Positions 18,433 to 27,580 of a DNA stretch of 64,000 bases are shown piece after piece. The position numbers and the translations under genes are program-made. The DNA is from DATFJT01 sp965230755. Lineage in GTDB: Bacteria > Bacteroidota > Bacteroidia > Chitinophagales > Saprospiraceae. The number at the start of each line of letters is the position of its first letter. The stretch's first letter is position 1. The notes under the pieces were generated by a model. It saw only the letters and a list, made by a program, of their open reading frames with translations. It had not been told where the DNA came from and did no database searches. The stretch covers positions 16,960-80,959 of the forward strand of contig CBDDLT010000006.1 of NCBI GenBank assembly GCA_965230755.1. The letters run 5' to 3'.

Positions 18433-19260
18433 ATGAGATTAAAAATTGTCCGTTATTTAATTCTCTTATTGAGTTGCTTGTTCATCGCTAAAAATAGCGA
18501 GGGGCAGAGACCTGTTTTCGAACAAAAGGTCTTTTTCGATACCGATATCCATCATTTGAGCAAAGATCAGATCGTTCGAATTAAATCCATGTTAACGGAA
18601 GTCATTCCGGATAGTATATATAATATTAGGGTACTCGGATATGCTGATTTCAGAGGGTCTATAGAGTATAATCTCGCTTTGTCGGATAGAAGAACCCAGT
18701 CCGTTGTCGATGTTATTTCCGATTTTTTTCCAGCAAAAATTCACCGTATTGAGTCGAGAGGAATGGGGGAGCTCCCCCAAAAAATGAATGTTCCGCTCAG
18801 CGATGATCGAATGGTTAAGTTGGAAATTTACTATTACCGACCTATAAATATGGATCACCTAAGAAGAGGTGAAGTGGGACCAATGGACGAAATTGTTGTA
18901 GAGAATCTGGAATTCAAACCGGGAAGACATTTTCTCAAATTAAAGTCAGTACCGGTTCTCAAAGAATTGAAGGAAGTCTTGCTCGAACATCCTGAAATTA
19001 GCCTGGAAATTGCAGGGCATGTGTGTTGTGTCAATGATTTCGATAAGGATGGATTTGATCATGATACCAAGACTCATAATCTGTCAACAACTAGAGCATT
19101 GAATGTATATGAATATCTAATTCGCAATGGTATTGACTCGAGTAGAATGATCTATAAAGGATATGGTTATAGCGAACCCTTATTTCATCCCGAAAAGACT
19201 GAGGCAGAAAAGGATCAAAACAGAAGAGTGGAGATTAGGATTTTATCCATTGGACGGTAA
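18433..19260 (+). CDS. Exported protein with two OmpA-like domains
   Basis: The 275-residue protein has a signal peptide (~1-24, ending SEGQ) and two successive OmpA-like peptidoglycan-binding domains with no barrel. The first (~33-125) has VFFDTDIHHLS, VLGYADFRGS, NLALSDRRTQSVVD and IESRGMGE. The second (~155-272) has LEFKPGRHFLK, LEIAGHVCC, NLSTTRALNVYEYLI, YKGYGYSEP and NRRVEIRI. OmpA domains bind meso-diaminopimelate in the cell wall. The second domain contains an inserted, D-rich loop (FDKDGFDHDTKTH) that looks like a calcium-type loop. It is likely a periplasmic cell-wall-tethered protein. It is 14 bp downstream of the lipoprotein methyltransferase and probably in the same operon. Confidence 0.85.
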   Translation: MRLKIVRYLILLLSCLFIAKNSEGQRPVFEQKVFFDTDIHHLSKDQIVRIKSMLTEVIPDSIYNIRVLGYADFRGSIEYNLALSDRRTQSVVDVISDFFPAKIHRIESRGMGELPQKMNVPLSDDRMVKLEIYYYRPINMDHLRRGEVGPMDEIVVENLEFKPGRHFLKLKSVPVLKELKEVLLEHPEISLEIAGHVCCVNDFDKDGFDHDTKTHNLSTTRALNVYEYLIRNGIDSSRMIYKGYGYSEPLFHPEKTEAEKDQNRRVEIRILSIGR

Positions 19261-19416
19261 TTGGCTTAACTATAATTCCGGCACGGAAAAATGATCACTC
19301 CGTCAATACTGAATGACCGCTTTACAAGGAAATTTCATCCAGGAATAGCGAATTTTTAAATGTTGTGCTATAGTATTACTTCGTGTAAAGCGTTGATTAG
19401 AAGGCTTTAGAATTAA

Positions 19417-19610
19417 TAATTAAAAATGAATAATTAATAATTGAGGTCAATTTATTTAAATATTTCCAGTTCCGGTAAGGTTATCTGGTTAATCCATCCG
19501 AAAGCTTGGTTTAAGATCCATCTTAGTCCTACTTCAAGACATATAATTCCCACTTTTTATTCTTGTCCCATAATGGACATTATTCATGATTAATTATTCA
19601 TTTTTCATTA
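19417..19610. repeat. 194-bp fold-back element with 22-bp inverted ends
   Basis: Two 22-bp arms (19417-19438 and 19589-19610) are inverted copies with 21 matches, both containing AAAAATGAATAATTAAT. They bound 150 bp of non-coding DNA in the 376-bp gap between the OmpA gene and ppk. No transposase or target duplication was identified. It could be a MITE-like element, a paired intergenic repeat, or a chance AT-rich fold-back. The rest of the gap (19261-19416) shows nothing recognisable. Confidence 0.55.
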
Positions 19611-19636
19611 GAATTATTTCCTATTTTTAGTGGATT

Positions 19637-21682
19637 ATGAATACCGACGATCTATTCAATAAACTCAAAAATTATCCTGAATTAATACCCAGGGATATTA
19701 GCTGGTTGTATTTCAATCACCGCGTATTGCAAGAAGCAGATAGTGTAGAAGTTCCACTATTAGAGGGACTTAAGTTTTTGGCTATTTATGCGTCTAACTT
19801 GCAGGAGTTTTTCAAAGTAAGGGTGGCTTCATTGAGGAAAATCAGGTCTATTGGGAAGGAGAATAGGGTACAAATGGACTTGGATATCAAGCCCAATCGT
19901 TTGCTCAGAATCATTAAAAAAATAATCGGACAGCAGCGAAGTTATTTTGATGAGATTTTATTCGAAAGGATTCTACCCGAATTGAGAAAGCAGGGTGTAC
20001 ATTTTCATACAAGATCAGAGCTTGAAACCGATCACAAAGATGTTAGCCTTCTTTATTTCGAAGAGGAGATCAAGCCACATTTAACCATTCTTCCACTTGA
20101 GGAAAAGTTACTTCAAGAAAACAAGATTTATTTTGTTGGAAAGAAGCAGGAAAGAATCTTTTTGATTGGGTTAGATCAATCTTTTGATCGATTCATGACT
20201 TTTCCCGAATGGGCGGGTTTGAATCGGTGGTTGTTGTTGGATGATGTTGTAAAATTAGGTCTTGCTTCCCACGGATATATTGACTTATGTTCCTTCCAGA
20301 TCAATAGGGATGCTGAGATGGTGTTGGATGAGCATTACTCTTTGGACATCATAGATCAGATCAAAAAGGGCATCCAAGAAAGAGCTAAAGGAAACGTTAT
20401 TCGACTGGTTTACTCCAGTGAAATGACACAGGAAATACTATCTGAGATAAAGGAAGATTTTGGTCTTTCGAGATATGAACTCTATCCCGGAAGTACTTAC
20501 TTGGATATGAACGATTTATTTTCTCTTGTAAAAAAAATAAATATCTCAAGCCTTGGTTATCCCGATGCTTCAACCGTCCCACATCCCGTATTTGATAAGA
20601 TCTCATTGATCGATTCCATTCGGGAAAGAGATATAGTTTTGCATTATCCTTATCAGAGTTTCTCCAATCTGGAGAAGCTTATTGAGTCTTCTATTCGTCA
20701 TCCCGATCTGGAGGAGATCAGGATCGTTATTTATAGAACCGGTGATAGCTCGAGAATTGGTGAACTGCTGGTGTCGGCTTTGAGAAAAGGCCTCAAGGTT
20801 ATGGTCTATATTGAAGCCAAAGCGCGTTTTGATGAAGAAGCCAATATCCATTGGATAGAGAGGCTCAAAGAAGAGGGCGCATTGATTATCCCTCCAAAAA
20901 AAGATCTTAAGGTCCACAGTAAATTGATGCAGCTTGTATTTCAAAATACAGATAATATCTCCTACATCAGTTCAGGGAATTTTAATCCCGCAACCGCAAA
21001 AATATATGCGGATCACGGTTTGTTTACTGCTGATTTGGATATCAATGAAGATGTTGAGAAGGTCTTTCAGTGTATCCAACAAGTTGACCCTATTGCATTC
21101 GAAACCAAAAAGCTTTGGGTTTCTCCTTTCAGTATGCGCGAAAATATCATGAAGTGCTTAAGTTTTGAAATGGAGCAAGCCAAGAGCGGAAATATGGCTT
21201 ATGCCATACTCAAAATGAATAATTTGGAAGACCCCGAACTCATTCGGGCATTGTACGAAGCGAGTAGGGCAGGGGTAAAGATTGTTTTGTTGGTAAGGGG
21301 AATTTGTTGCCTTAATATTCATTTTTCTGAGGCCATCAATATTTCAGCCAGTGGAATTATTGATCGATATCTTGAGCACGCCAGACTATTTCTGTTTTGC
21401 AACGGTGGTAATGAACGCTTGTATTTATCGTCTTCAGACTGGATGACAAGAAATATGGATCGGAGGATCGAACTGGCTTGCCCCATTGAGGACGAGCAGT
21501 GTTTTGTGCAATTGAGGGCCTTGTTGAATTTTCAGAGTAAAGACAATGTCAAATCCAGAATATTGGATCATCGTGAAAACCTAATGCTTAATAATAAGAA
21601 TCCAAGAATAAGATCTCAAGAGGATTTTCGAACTTATTTAGCACATCTCTTTAAAGAACAAGACGTGCTTAACGCGTTGTAA
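19637..21682 (+). CDS. ppk1: Polyphosphate kinase 1
   Basis: PPK1 (EC 2.7.4.1) reversibly polymerises the terminal phosphate of ATP into polyphosphate. At 681 residues its length is normal. The N-terminal domain starts with IPRDISWLYFNHRVLQEA and FLAIYASNLQEFFKVRVASL. The middle domain carries DIVLHYPYQSF and IVIYRTG. The catalytic histidine that becomes phosphorylated is H427 in VHSKLM, and the second active-site histidine is H581 in LEHARLF. ISSGNFNPATAKIYADHG and YLSSSDWMTRNMDRRIEL also match the family. An M14 peptidase gene starts one base after the stop codon, so the two are likely co-transcribed. PPK1 is usually membrane-associated and linked to stationary-phase and stress survival. 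Confidence 0.96.
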   Translation: MNTDDLFNKLKNYPELIPRDISWLYFNHRVLQEADSVEVPLLEGLKFLAIYASNLQEFFKVRVASLRKIRSIGKENRVQMDLDIKPNRLLRIIKKIIGQQRSYFDEILFERILPELRKQGVHFHTRSELETDHKDVSLLYFEEEIKPHLTILPLEEKLLQENKIYFVGKKQERIFLIGLDQSFDRFMTFPEWAGLNRWLLLDDVVKLGLASHGYIDLCSFQINRDAEMVLDEHYSLDIIDQIKKGIQERAKGNVIRLVYSSEMTQEILSEIKEDFGLSRYELYPGSTYLDMNDLFSLVKKINISSLGYPDASTVPHPVFDKISLIDSIRERDIVLHYPYQSFSNLEKLIESSIRHPDLEEIRIVIYRTGDSSRIGELLVSALRKGLKVMVYIEAKARFDEEANIHWIERLKEEGALIIPPKKDLKVHSKLMQLVFQNTDNISYISSGNFNPATAKIYADHGLFTADLDINEDVEKVFQCIQQVDPIAFETKKLWVSPFSMRENIMKCLSFEMEQAKSGNMAYAILKMNNLEDPELIRALYEASRAGVKIVLLVRGICCLNIHFSEAINISASGIIDRYLEHARLFLFCNGGNERLYLSSSDWMTRNMDRRIELACPIEDEQCFVQLRALLNFQSKDNVKSRILDHRENLMLNNKNPRIRSQEDFRTYLAHLFKEQDVLNAL

Positions 21683-21683
21683 A

Positions 21684-23462
21684 ATGTATATGGTGATGAG
21701 ATTAGAAGTATTGGTTCCATGGAGTATTACTTTTGTTTTGTTAATGCTGAACTTGCCAGCTTCTCAAGCTCAAGAGGACATGTATTCGGGTTCGATAAAG
21801 GACTGGAAAACCCCATTCGAAAAGGATCAGAATTATACAGCAGATCACAGTGAAATCATCGAATTTTATGAGCGTTTGGCTCAAGAATCTGATCGAGTTG
21901 AATTGAAAGTGGTTGGCCAGACGGATGTCGGCAGGAACTTACATTTAGTAATATTATCGAGTCAAAATAGATTTCTTGCAGAGCAAAATAGGGATCGAGC
22001 AGTTTTTATGATCAATAATGCCATTCATCCCGGAGAACCCTGCGGAGTGGACGCCTCCATGATGTTGGCCAGAGATTTGGTCAGCTCGAAAGAAGGAATG
22101 GATTTACTGGATCAAGTTACCATTATCATTATACCAGCTTATAATCTTGGAGGAGTACTGAACAGAAATAGCCACTCGAGGGCTAATCAGCTGGGACCAA
22201 AGATCTATGGTTTTCGAGGAAATGCCCAAAATTTGGACTTGAACAGAGATTTTGTCAAGTCTGATTCGAAAAATGCACGGGTCTTTCATCGAGTTTTTTC
22301 TCAATGGCGGCCACAAGTATTTGTAGATACCCATACTACTAATGGAGCGGATTATCCATACACCATGACATTGATCCCAACGCAAAAAAATCAATTGGGA
22401 GGTCCAATGATGAACTTGATGCGCAATGATTTTTTGCCTCAACTCTACGATCAAATGGAGTCAAGTGATTGGCCCATGTCCCCCTACGTTTTTACTAAAA
22501 CCGAGCCCAAAGACGGCATTATGGATTTCAATGACAGCCCGCGGTTTTCGTCTGGATATGCTTCCTTGATGCACTGTATGTCATTCGTGTCAGAGGCGCA
22601 TATGTTAAAACCTTATGTGGATAGAGTGCATGCAACTTATACTCTTCTAGATGAAATGGCCAATTTTGTTTTGGAAAATGCCGAAGAAATAGTCGCAACG
22701 CAACGAGCTCAAATAGAGCATTATGGGAATGATGACAGCATGGGCATAAAATGGAAATTGGATGAAACGCAATGTGATTCATTTCTATTTGAAGGTTATC
22801 CTAGAAAAAGTAAAAAAAGCAATTGGTCGGGGGGAAATAGAACTTATTACGATCACGAAGATGCTTTCGAAAAATACATACCGTATTGTACTCAATTTGA
22901 GGCCGTTGAAGAAGTGAGAATTCCCCAATACTATATTATACCGCAGGCTTATGATGATTTAATAGATAAGTTGCGAGATAATCATATTGAGTTTGATGTA
23001 TTAGAACAGGACTCACTTTTCGAGTTGGAGTTGTATAGAATTAATGACTTCAATACGGTGAAATATCCTTATGAAGGGCATTATGTGCACAGTGAGGTCG
23101 AATTAGAGTCATTTATGGGTGATAGAATGTATTTTAAAGGAGACGTACTTGTTCCAACCCAGCAGTTTGCCCGTCGTTTTATAGTTTCCTGTCTAGAACC
23201 AGTTTCTGTGGATAGCTGGTTTAATTGGAACTTTTTTGATGGAATACTGATGCAAAAAGAGCATTTTTCTCCTTACGTATTCGAAGATACGGCGGAAGAG
23301 ATTTTGAAAAATAATGAGGAGTTACAAAAAGCCTTGGAGGAAAAAAAGGAATCCGATCCCGAATGGGCCAAGAGCACGCGCAATCAGATGGACTTCATTT
23401 ATAAGAATAGTCCGCACTATGAGCCCAGTCATAGGTTGTATCCTGTTGGTCGAATATTTTAG
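21684..23462 (+). CDS. Exported M14-family zinc carboxypeptidase
   Basis: The 592-residue protein has a signal peptide (~1-30, LPASQAQ). The M14 metallocarboxypeptidase core shows zinc ligands H115 and E118 in NNAIHPGEPCG, third ligand H217 in VDTHTTNG, a substrate-binding region NLDLNRDF, and a candidate catalytic Glu in SEAHMLKPY (~E304). The C-terminal ~250 residues are a less familiar extension. The protein probably acts in the periplasm or outside the cell on peptides or the cell wall. It is one base downstream of ppk1, an unusual pair without known functional link. ATG 21684 is followed by further in-frame ATGs at 21690 and 21696; all leave the signal intact. Confidence 0.88.
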   Translation: MYMVMRLEVLVPWSITFVLLMLNLPASQAQEDMYSGSIKDWKTPFEKDQNYTADHSEIIEFYERLAQESDRVELKVVGQTDVGRNLHLVILSSQNRFLAEQNRDRAVFMINNAIHPGEPCGVDASMMLARDLVSSKEGMDLLDQVTIIIIPAYNLGGVLNRNSHSRANQLGPKIYGFRGNAQNLDLNRDFVKSDSKNARVFHRVFSQWRPQVFVDTHTTNGADYPYTMTLIPTQKNQLGGPMMNLMRNDFLPQLYDQMESSDWPMSPYVFTKTEPKDGIMDFNDSPRFSSGYASLMHCMSFVSEAHMLKPYVDRVHATYTLLDEMANFVLENAEEIVATQRAQIEHYGNDDSMGIKWKLDETQCDSFLFEGYPRKSKKSNWSGGNRTYYDHEDAFEKYIPYCTQFEAVEEVRIPQYYIIPQAYDDLIDKLRDNHIEFDVLEQDSLFELELYRINDFNTVKYPYEGHYVHSEVELESFMGDRMYFKGDVLVPTQQFARRFIVSCLEPVSVDSWFNWNFFDGILMQKEHFSPYVFEDTAEEILKNNEELQKALEEKKESDPEWAKSTRNQMDFIYKNSPHYEPSHRLYPVGRIF

Positions 23463-23497
23463 GATTTAGGATTTGGGATTTAGGTTGTAGGTTGTAT
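23458..23497 (+). repeat. GATTTAG-type degenerate tandem repeat
   Basis: Immediately at and after the M14 stop codon, the units GATTTAG, GATTTGG, GATTTAG and GTTGTAG repeat imperfectly. It lies in the same gap as the CCCCTAA tract and is rich in TTAGG/TAGG on the opposite strand sense. No function is known. Confidence 0.6.
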
Positions 23498-23594
23498 GAT
23501 TTCGGTCGTTGTAATCGAGTCAAAAACTAAATGGAATTGTCATTTAGAAATCAGCAATAAATAATAGTTGCTAAGTATTATGGAATCCTTTTTT

Positions 23595-23631
23595 CCCTAA
23601 CCCCTAACCCCTAACCCCTAACCCCTAACCC
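23595..23631. repeat. CCCCTAA heptamer tandem repeat (telomere-like)
   Basis: The tract contains about 5.3 perfect copies of the seven-base unit CCCCTAA (one leading partial, four full, one trailing partial). It is non-coding, 98 bp upstream of the Spy-like gene. Reverse-strand TTAGGGG runs can form G-quadruplexes. It may be a polymerase-slippage locus that varies between strains. Confidence 0.9.
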
Positions 23632-23728
23632 AATTCGTTAAAAATCTCTTAAAAAATAATTGAAGAATTGACATTTCACTTTTTCATGGGTCTATAGTTT
23701 ACATTGTTAAACTTTAAATTGAAGAACT

Positions 23729-24169
23729 ATGAAAATGCTAATGCAAATTTTAATTGTGAGTCTTTTTACTTTGTTGGGATTTAGTGTGAGTCAAGCTCAG
23801 GACGATCAGATTTTCCAACAAGAAGATCAAAATGAGGCTGCAGTAAAACACAAAGATGCGAGGGCTAAGAAAATGCATGCTAGGGGAGAGAAAATAAAGG
23901 AGGAACTGCAACTTACCGAAGATCAAATCGCCGAATGGAAATTGATTAAGGAGAAGTATCATCCTCAAATGAAGGAGATAAGAGAAAGCATGAGAAACGA
24001 TAGAGAGCAATCTAGAGAAGAATTGAAATCTGTTCTCGAGCAGAGAGATGCTGAATTCATGAATATATTGGATAGTGAGCAACAGGCGAAATGGGCGCAA
24101 ATGAAAGAGGAGAGAAAGGCCAAGATGAAAGAAAGACGAGGAAAAGGTCAGGGCACAGGAAATGGGTAA
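23729..24169 (+). CDS. Small Spy/CpxP-like periplasmic helical protein
   Basis: The 146-residue product has a signal peptide (~1-23, VSQAQ) and a highly charged helical body rich in Lys, Glu and Arg. It contains LQLTEDQIAEWKLI and SEQQAKWAQMKEER, which fit the LTxxQ motif of the Spy/CpxP family. Such proteins act as periplasmic chaperones or envelope-stress sensors. No cysteines and no transmembrane segment remain after the signal. The family assignment rests on the LTxxQ pattern and general composition, so it is moderate. A clear terminator follows. No two-component or sigma-factor genes are adjacent. Confidence 0.68.
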   Translation: MKMLMQILIVSLFTLLGFSVSQAQDDQIFQQEDQNEAAVKHKDARAKKMHARGEKIKEELQLTEDQIAEWKLIKEKYHPQMKEIRESMRNDREQSREELKSVLEQRDAEFMNILDSEQQAKWAQMKEERKAKMKERRGKGQGTGNG

Positions 24170-24212
24170 ATCCTTCAATAATTTTCCGATTACGGGCGTG
24201 ACTATTATTGGT

Positions 24213-24245
24213 AAAGGAACTTTGCAAGGCAGGGTTCCTTTTTTT
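24213..24245 (+). terminator. Rho-independent terminator
   Basis: The arms AAAGGAAC and GTTCCTTT flank a ~13-nt loop and are followed by more T, giving an uninterrupted run of seven T. It lies 44 bp after the stop of the Spy-like gene and fits its transcription end. Confidence 0.8.
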
Positions 24246-24377
24246 ATGTCGAGAACATAGCTTTTCGGATAATATTAAATAAGCGACTAATTTTAAGTGC
24301 TAACGATGAATTCGAGCTAATTTGCTTTACTTAAAAGTGAAACCCGTTGTTTTAATCCTAAATAGTAAAGAACAAGA

Positions 24378-24761
24378 TTGATCAAAATCAGACATATCAC
24401 TGAGTTGCTGGAAATTCTTCCAGAAGAAGAGCGAATAATGGTGGACATATTATTGAGCCTCATTCGAAACAGCTTACCTGCCTACTGCAAAGAGAAAATA
24501 TCTTATAACGTACCCTTTTTCTATGGCAATAGAGGAATTTGTGTCGTATGGCCGGCTTCCGTTCCCAGAGGTGGAATTAAGCAAGGGGTATTACTGGGAT
24601 TTTGGCAAGGAAACAAGCTGAATGATTCGGATAATTATCTGGACAAAGGAAGCAACAAAAAGGTATTTTATAAGGTGTTTAAAAAAGCGGAAGACATCGA
24701 TATTCAGGCAATAGAGAAGTTGTTAAATGAAGCCGTCATTTTAGACCAACGTAAGAATTGA
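24378..24761 (+). CDS. DUF1801-family protein
   Basis: The 127-residue cytoplasmic protein carries the DUF1801/YdhG-like fold: EKISYNVPFFYGNRGICVVWP in the core, then GGIKQGVLLGFWQGNKL. The family is small, of unknown biochemical activity, and widespread. The frame begins at a TTG (24378) preceded by AAAGAAC; the first ATG is 19 codons later and would remove the first helix, so TTG is preferred but uncertain. There is no clear operon partner. A second DUF1801-type protein is encoded at 50357. Confidence 0.7.
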   Translation: MIKIRHITELLEILPEEERIMVDILLSLIRNSLPAYCKEKISYNVPFFYGNRGICVVWPASVPRGGIKQGVLLGFWQGNKLNDSDNYLDKGSNKKVFYKVFKKAEDIDIQAIEKLLNEAVILDQRKN

Positions 24762-24866
24762 GTTTTCGACATCTTTGGATCAAATGAATTCTATTATAAG
24801 CGGAATTGAATAATAATCGGTGGGCTTGCCTATTGAATTTCATATATTGAGCTTAAATAATTACTC

Positions 24867-25466
24867 ATGAGATTGTTAACCGCTTTCATTTTATGTCTAT
24901 TTCTCGCTTCAGGTTTTGCTCAGAACGCAGCAACCAAAACAGTAGAATTTCAGCAATCCCAGAATCAGAAATACAAAAAGAAAAAGACTTCTCCTCTGGA
25001 TTCAGATGACAGAAGGAAGTTTAAAGCATTCAACTTTTATCCTTTCGACGAAAAATACGTGGTTCAAGCAAATTTTGAAAAATTGGATAGTTTGGTTCTG
25101 ATAGAAATGAAAACCAGTACCGATAGAATCCCGATCTACAGATTATATGGAATCGCTGAATTCGAATTAGATGGGGGACTTCATCAATTACAACTTTACC
25201 AATATTATAATAAAGACAAAGAAAAGTACGGCGATCAGCTTTTCCTGCCCTTTAGAGATGAAACCAGCGGACAGGGCAGCTATGGAGGAGGACGATATAT
25301 TGATTTGGATATTCCGGAAGGAGATGATATCGTCATTAATTTTCATCTATCCTATAATCCTTATTGTGCTTATAGCGCTAGGTATTCTTGTCCTGTTCCT
25401 CCTGAAGAAAATGATCTGAAAGTTTCTATTCCGGCGGGAATAAAATATAAATACACTAAAAAATAA
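24867..25466 (+). CDS. DUF1684 family exported protein
   Basis: The 199-residue product has a signal peptide (~1-19, SGFAQ). It then shows the DUF1684 pattern with IYRLYGIAEFELDG, LFLPFRDETSGQ, YGGGRYIDLDIPEGD and the C-terminal YNPYCAYSARYSCPVPPEEN with its two cysteines. The family is of unknown function, found in many Bacteroidota and other bacteria, and presumed to be extracytoplasmic here. The usual signature YNPYCAY...YSCP-PP-EN is intact. The gene is convergent with the 685-residue T9SS protein gene that ends 9 bp away. No substrate can be proposed. Confidence 0.85.
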   Translation: MRLLTAFILCLFLASGFAQNAATKTVEFQQSQNQKYKKKKTSPLDSDDRRKFKAFNFYPFDEKYVVQANFEKLDSLVLIEMKTSTDRIPIYRLYGIAEFELDGGLHQLQLYQYYNKDKEKYGDQLFLPFRDETSGQGSYGGGRYIDLDIPEGDDIVINFHLSYNPYCAYSARYSCPVPPEENDLKVSIPAGIKYKYTKK

Positions 25467-25474
25467 ATTGGTCC

Positions 25475-27532
25475 TTAGGACTTAATAATCCTTCTAGTAA
25501 GTACTTTTTGATCAAAGACACATTGTACAACGTAAACACCCTGTGATAAGTAGTTCATCGGTATGGTCAATTGTTCAATAACCTTATTGGTCTGATAAAC
25601 CACCTTGCCGTCATTGGCGTATATCTTTATCTCCTTCGGCAATAAACCACCGTCAAAGTCCAATGTGATTTCGTCAATGAATGGATTCGGATATAGTCCA
25701 ATTTCATTCAAGGCATTTTCATCAGAATTGGTAAGGCATTCGATTTCTATATCCACACAGTTTTCTGATTCACCACAATTGTTACTAACTGTCAGGCAAG
25801 CCGTAAAGCTTTGATCAACGGCCAAAGTGTCGATGTCCATACCTGTAAATCCATATATATCAAGATCCCATCTAAGATTTTCATAATTTCTGGATGCGTT
25901 GTCGAAAACAACCAAGCATTGATCGTCCATATCGATCACTTCATAATTGAAGCTCGCCAATGGGAAACTATCCACATAGCTGAGCTCGATACTGTCTAAT
26001 ACTAAACAATTATTTTCGTCACTAACTTCAATCCCATAAGAACCTGGAAAAAGGCCTGATATAGAATCCGTAGAGTTGCCGGTAGTCCAGGAATAATTAT
26101 AGTCCCCGGTACCACCTTGAACTTGGACGGTAATCCTTCCATTTTCCGAGTCTGGACAGTCAGATGGCTCACCAAACAAGGCAATTAACAAACTATCGGG
26201 TTCAGATATCAGAACGGAGTCTGTATATTCGAAACCCCATTGATCTGTAACGGTAAAGTAATAATTGCCCGCTCCGAGATTTTCTACTCTTTCCATGTCG
26301 TCTCCATTCGACCACTCGTAGGTGTATGAATTTCCTCCACCTGATACATCAAGATCTAAAGAGCCATTTTCATCTCCTGCACATAGGGGCTCAATAATAT
26401 TTTTGGCTTCAGCCGTTATTGGTTTAGGGAATACGAAGTCAGTATGTAAAATATACAATCCGGTCGATTGATCCGATGCTATGATCATGCCTGAATTGAA
26501 AAATGGATAAACACCCCAGCAACCTTCAAACCCTCCATAATCGCTATGATTGGGATAAGTGTCATAGTAGGCCACGTTAACCACGTTTTCAGGATCGCTA
26601 ATGTCAAAGACTTGAACGCCATCGTGGTAGTAGGAGATTACTGCATAGTTTTCGGTGACGAATGGATTGTGTGGTATCGAACCCTCATCGGCCGGTGCCA
26701 GAAGGGCGGATTTAAAGACTGAGCTCACAGACATCGATTGCAAATCACTGGTATTGACCAGCTTCATCGCTTTTCCATGCGTCTCATCAGCCATGACCAA
26801 TTTTTTCCCGTCAGCTGACAACCAAGAACTGTGGTTGTATCCCTGTTCGGGATAGGACTCCAATCTTCCCAAGACAACTGGATTATTGGCATCTTCATAG
26901 TCATAGACTACCAATCCATTATTGCCATTCGACATCCAGGCGGTGTCATTTCTTACAAAAATATCATGGGTATAACTTCCAAGGTCAAGAGACGAAAGTA
27001 GCGTTGGTTCTTCTGGTGTTTCGGTTAAATCCAAAGTAATGATACCGCCATTTTGGGTATTACTCCCCACGACATACAGCCTTCCGGCATTTTCATCAAT
27101 GAAGATATTATGCGCTCTAGAGAAAAATTCGTTGGAGTTGTATACCAGGCTGACAGAGTCAGGTAAAGTACTCATATCAAATACCTGTAATGTAGAACGC
27201 GCTCCTTGATCCGCAACGCCATAGGCATAGTGTCGGTAGGTTTTAAAATCTCTGTGGATGCATCTCGTATGTTCACCGGCAATCGAATCACTTAGAACAG
27301 GATTGGCCGGATCCGTGACATCGATGAATAGTGTGGATCTAGAAGTTCCAATTATCGCATAAGCGCGATCATCTTCCGGGTTTTCCCAACCCCAGATATC
27401 GTTATACCTCAATCCGAAAAAGCTGGGCAAGTTAGGATCATCCCATTGCCCTATTTTGTACATTTGATAGGACTCCTGAGCGAACACTATTTGGCAGAGA
27501 AATGCAAATATTAGAAAAAATGAAATGCGCAT
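25475..27532 (-). CDS. Choice-of-anchor-B / SprB-repeat T9SS type A protein
   Basis: The 685-residue protein has a signal peptide (~1-18). The N-terminal choice-of-anchor B / LVIVD-like beta-propeller region (~30-370) has SFFGLRYNDIWGW, ARSTLQVFDMSTLPD, FSRAHNIFIDE and VQVFDISDPENVV. Two SprB-type repeats follow (CAGDENGSLDLDVSGG..., DCPDSENGRITVQVQGG..., each about 80 residues). The C-terminal T9SS type A sorting domain reads LYPNPFIDEITL, YANDGKVVYQT, LSQGVYVVQCV and RRIIKS. It is therefore exported across the outer membrane. It combines a propeller normally found with other anchor types with a type A signal. It lies divergent to the SpoU methyltransferase gene (48 bp between). Confidence 0.9.
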   Translation of the reverse strand: MRISFFLIFAFLCQIVFAQESYQMYKIGQWDDPNLPSFFGLRYNDIWGWENPEDDRAYAIIGTSRSTLFIDVTDPANPVLSDSIAGEHTRCIHRDFKTYRHYAYGVADQGARSTLQVFDMSTLPDSVSLVYNSNEFFSRAHNIFIDENAGRLYVVGSNTQNGGIITLDLTETPEEPTLLSSLDLGSYTHDIFVRNDTAWMSNGNNGLVVYDYEDANNPVVLGRLESYPEQGYNHSSWLSADGKKLVMADETHGKAMKLVNTSDLQSMSVSSVFKSALLAPADEGSIPHNPFVTENYAVISYYHDGVQVFDISDPENVVNVAYYDTYPNHSDYGGFEGCWGVYPFFNSGMIIASDQSTGLYILHTDFVFPKPITAEAKNIIEPLCAGDENGSLDLDVSGGGNSYTYEWSNGDDMERVENLGAGNYYFTVTDQWGFEYTDSVLISEPDSLLIALFGEPSDCPDSENGRITVQVQGGTGDYNYSWTTGNSTDSISGLFPGSYGIEVSDENNCLVLDSIELSYVDSFPLASFNYEVIDMDDQCLVVFDNASRNYENLRWDLDIYGFTGMDIDTLAVDQSFTACLTVSNNCGESENCVDIEIECLTNSDENALNEIGLYPNPFIDEITLDFDGGLLPKEIKIYANDGKVVYQTNKVIEQLTIPMNYLSQGVYVVQCVFDQKVLTRRIIKS

Positions 27533-27580
27533 TGACTTAAGTTAAATGGTTTTGAACAATTCAAACGAAACAATTAAGGT

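Noticed and set aside
23595..23631. CCCCTAA array considered as a CRISPR array or replication end
   Set aside because: No spacers, no cas genes, and the flanks are ordinary intergenic DNA; it is a simple tandem repeat.
23750..24178. 142-codon open frame opposite the Spy-like gene
   Set aside because: It is the mirror of a Lys/Glu-rich coding frame (Leu/Phe/Ser-rich) and is not a credible protein.
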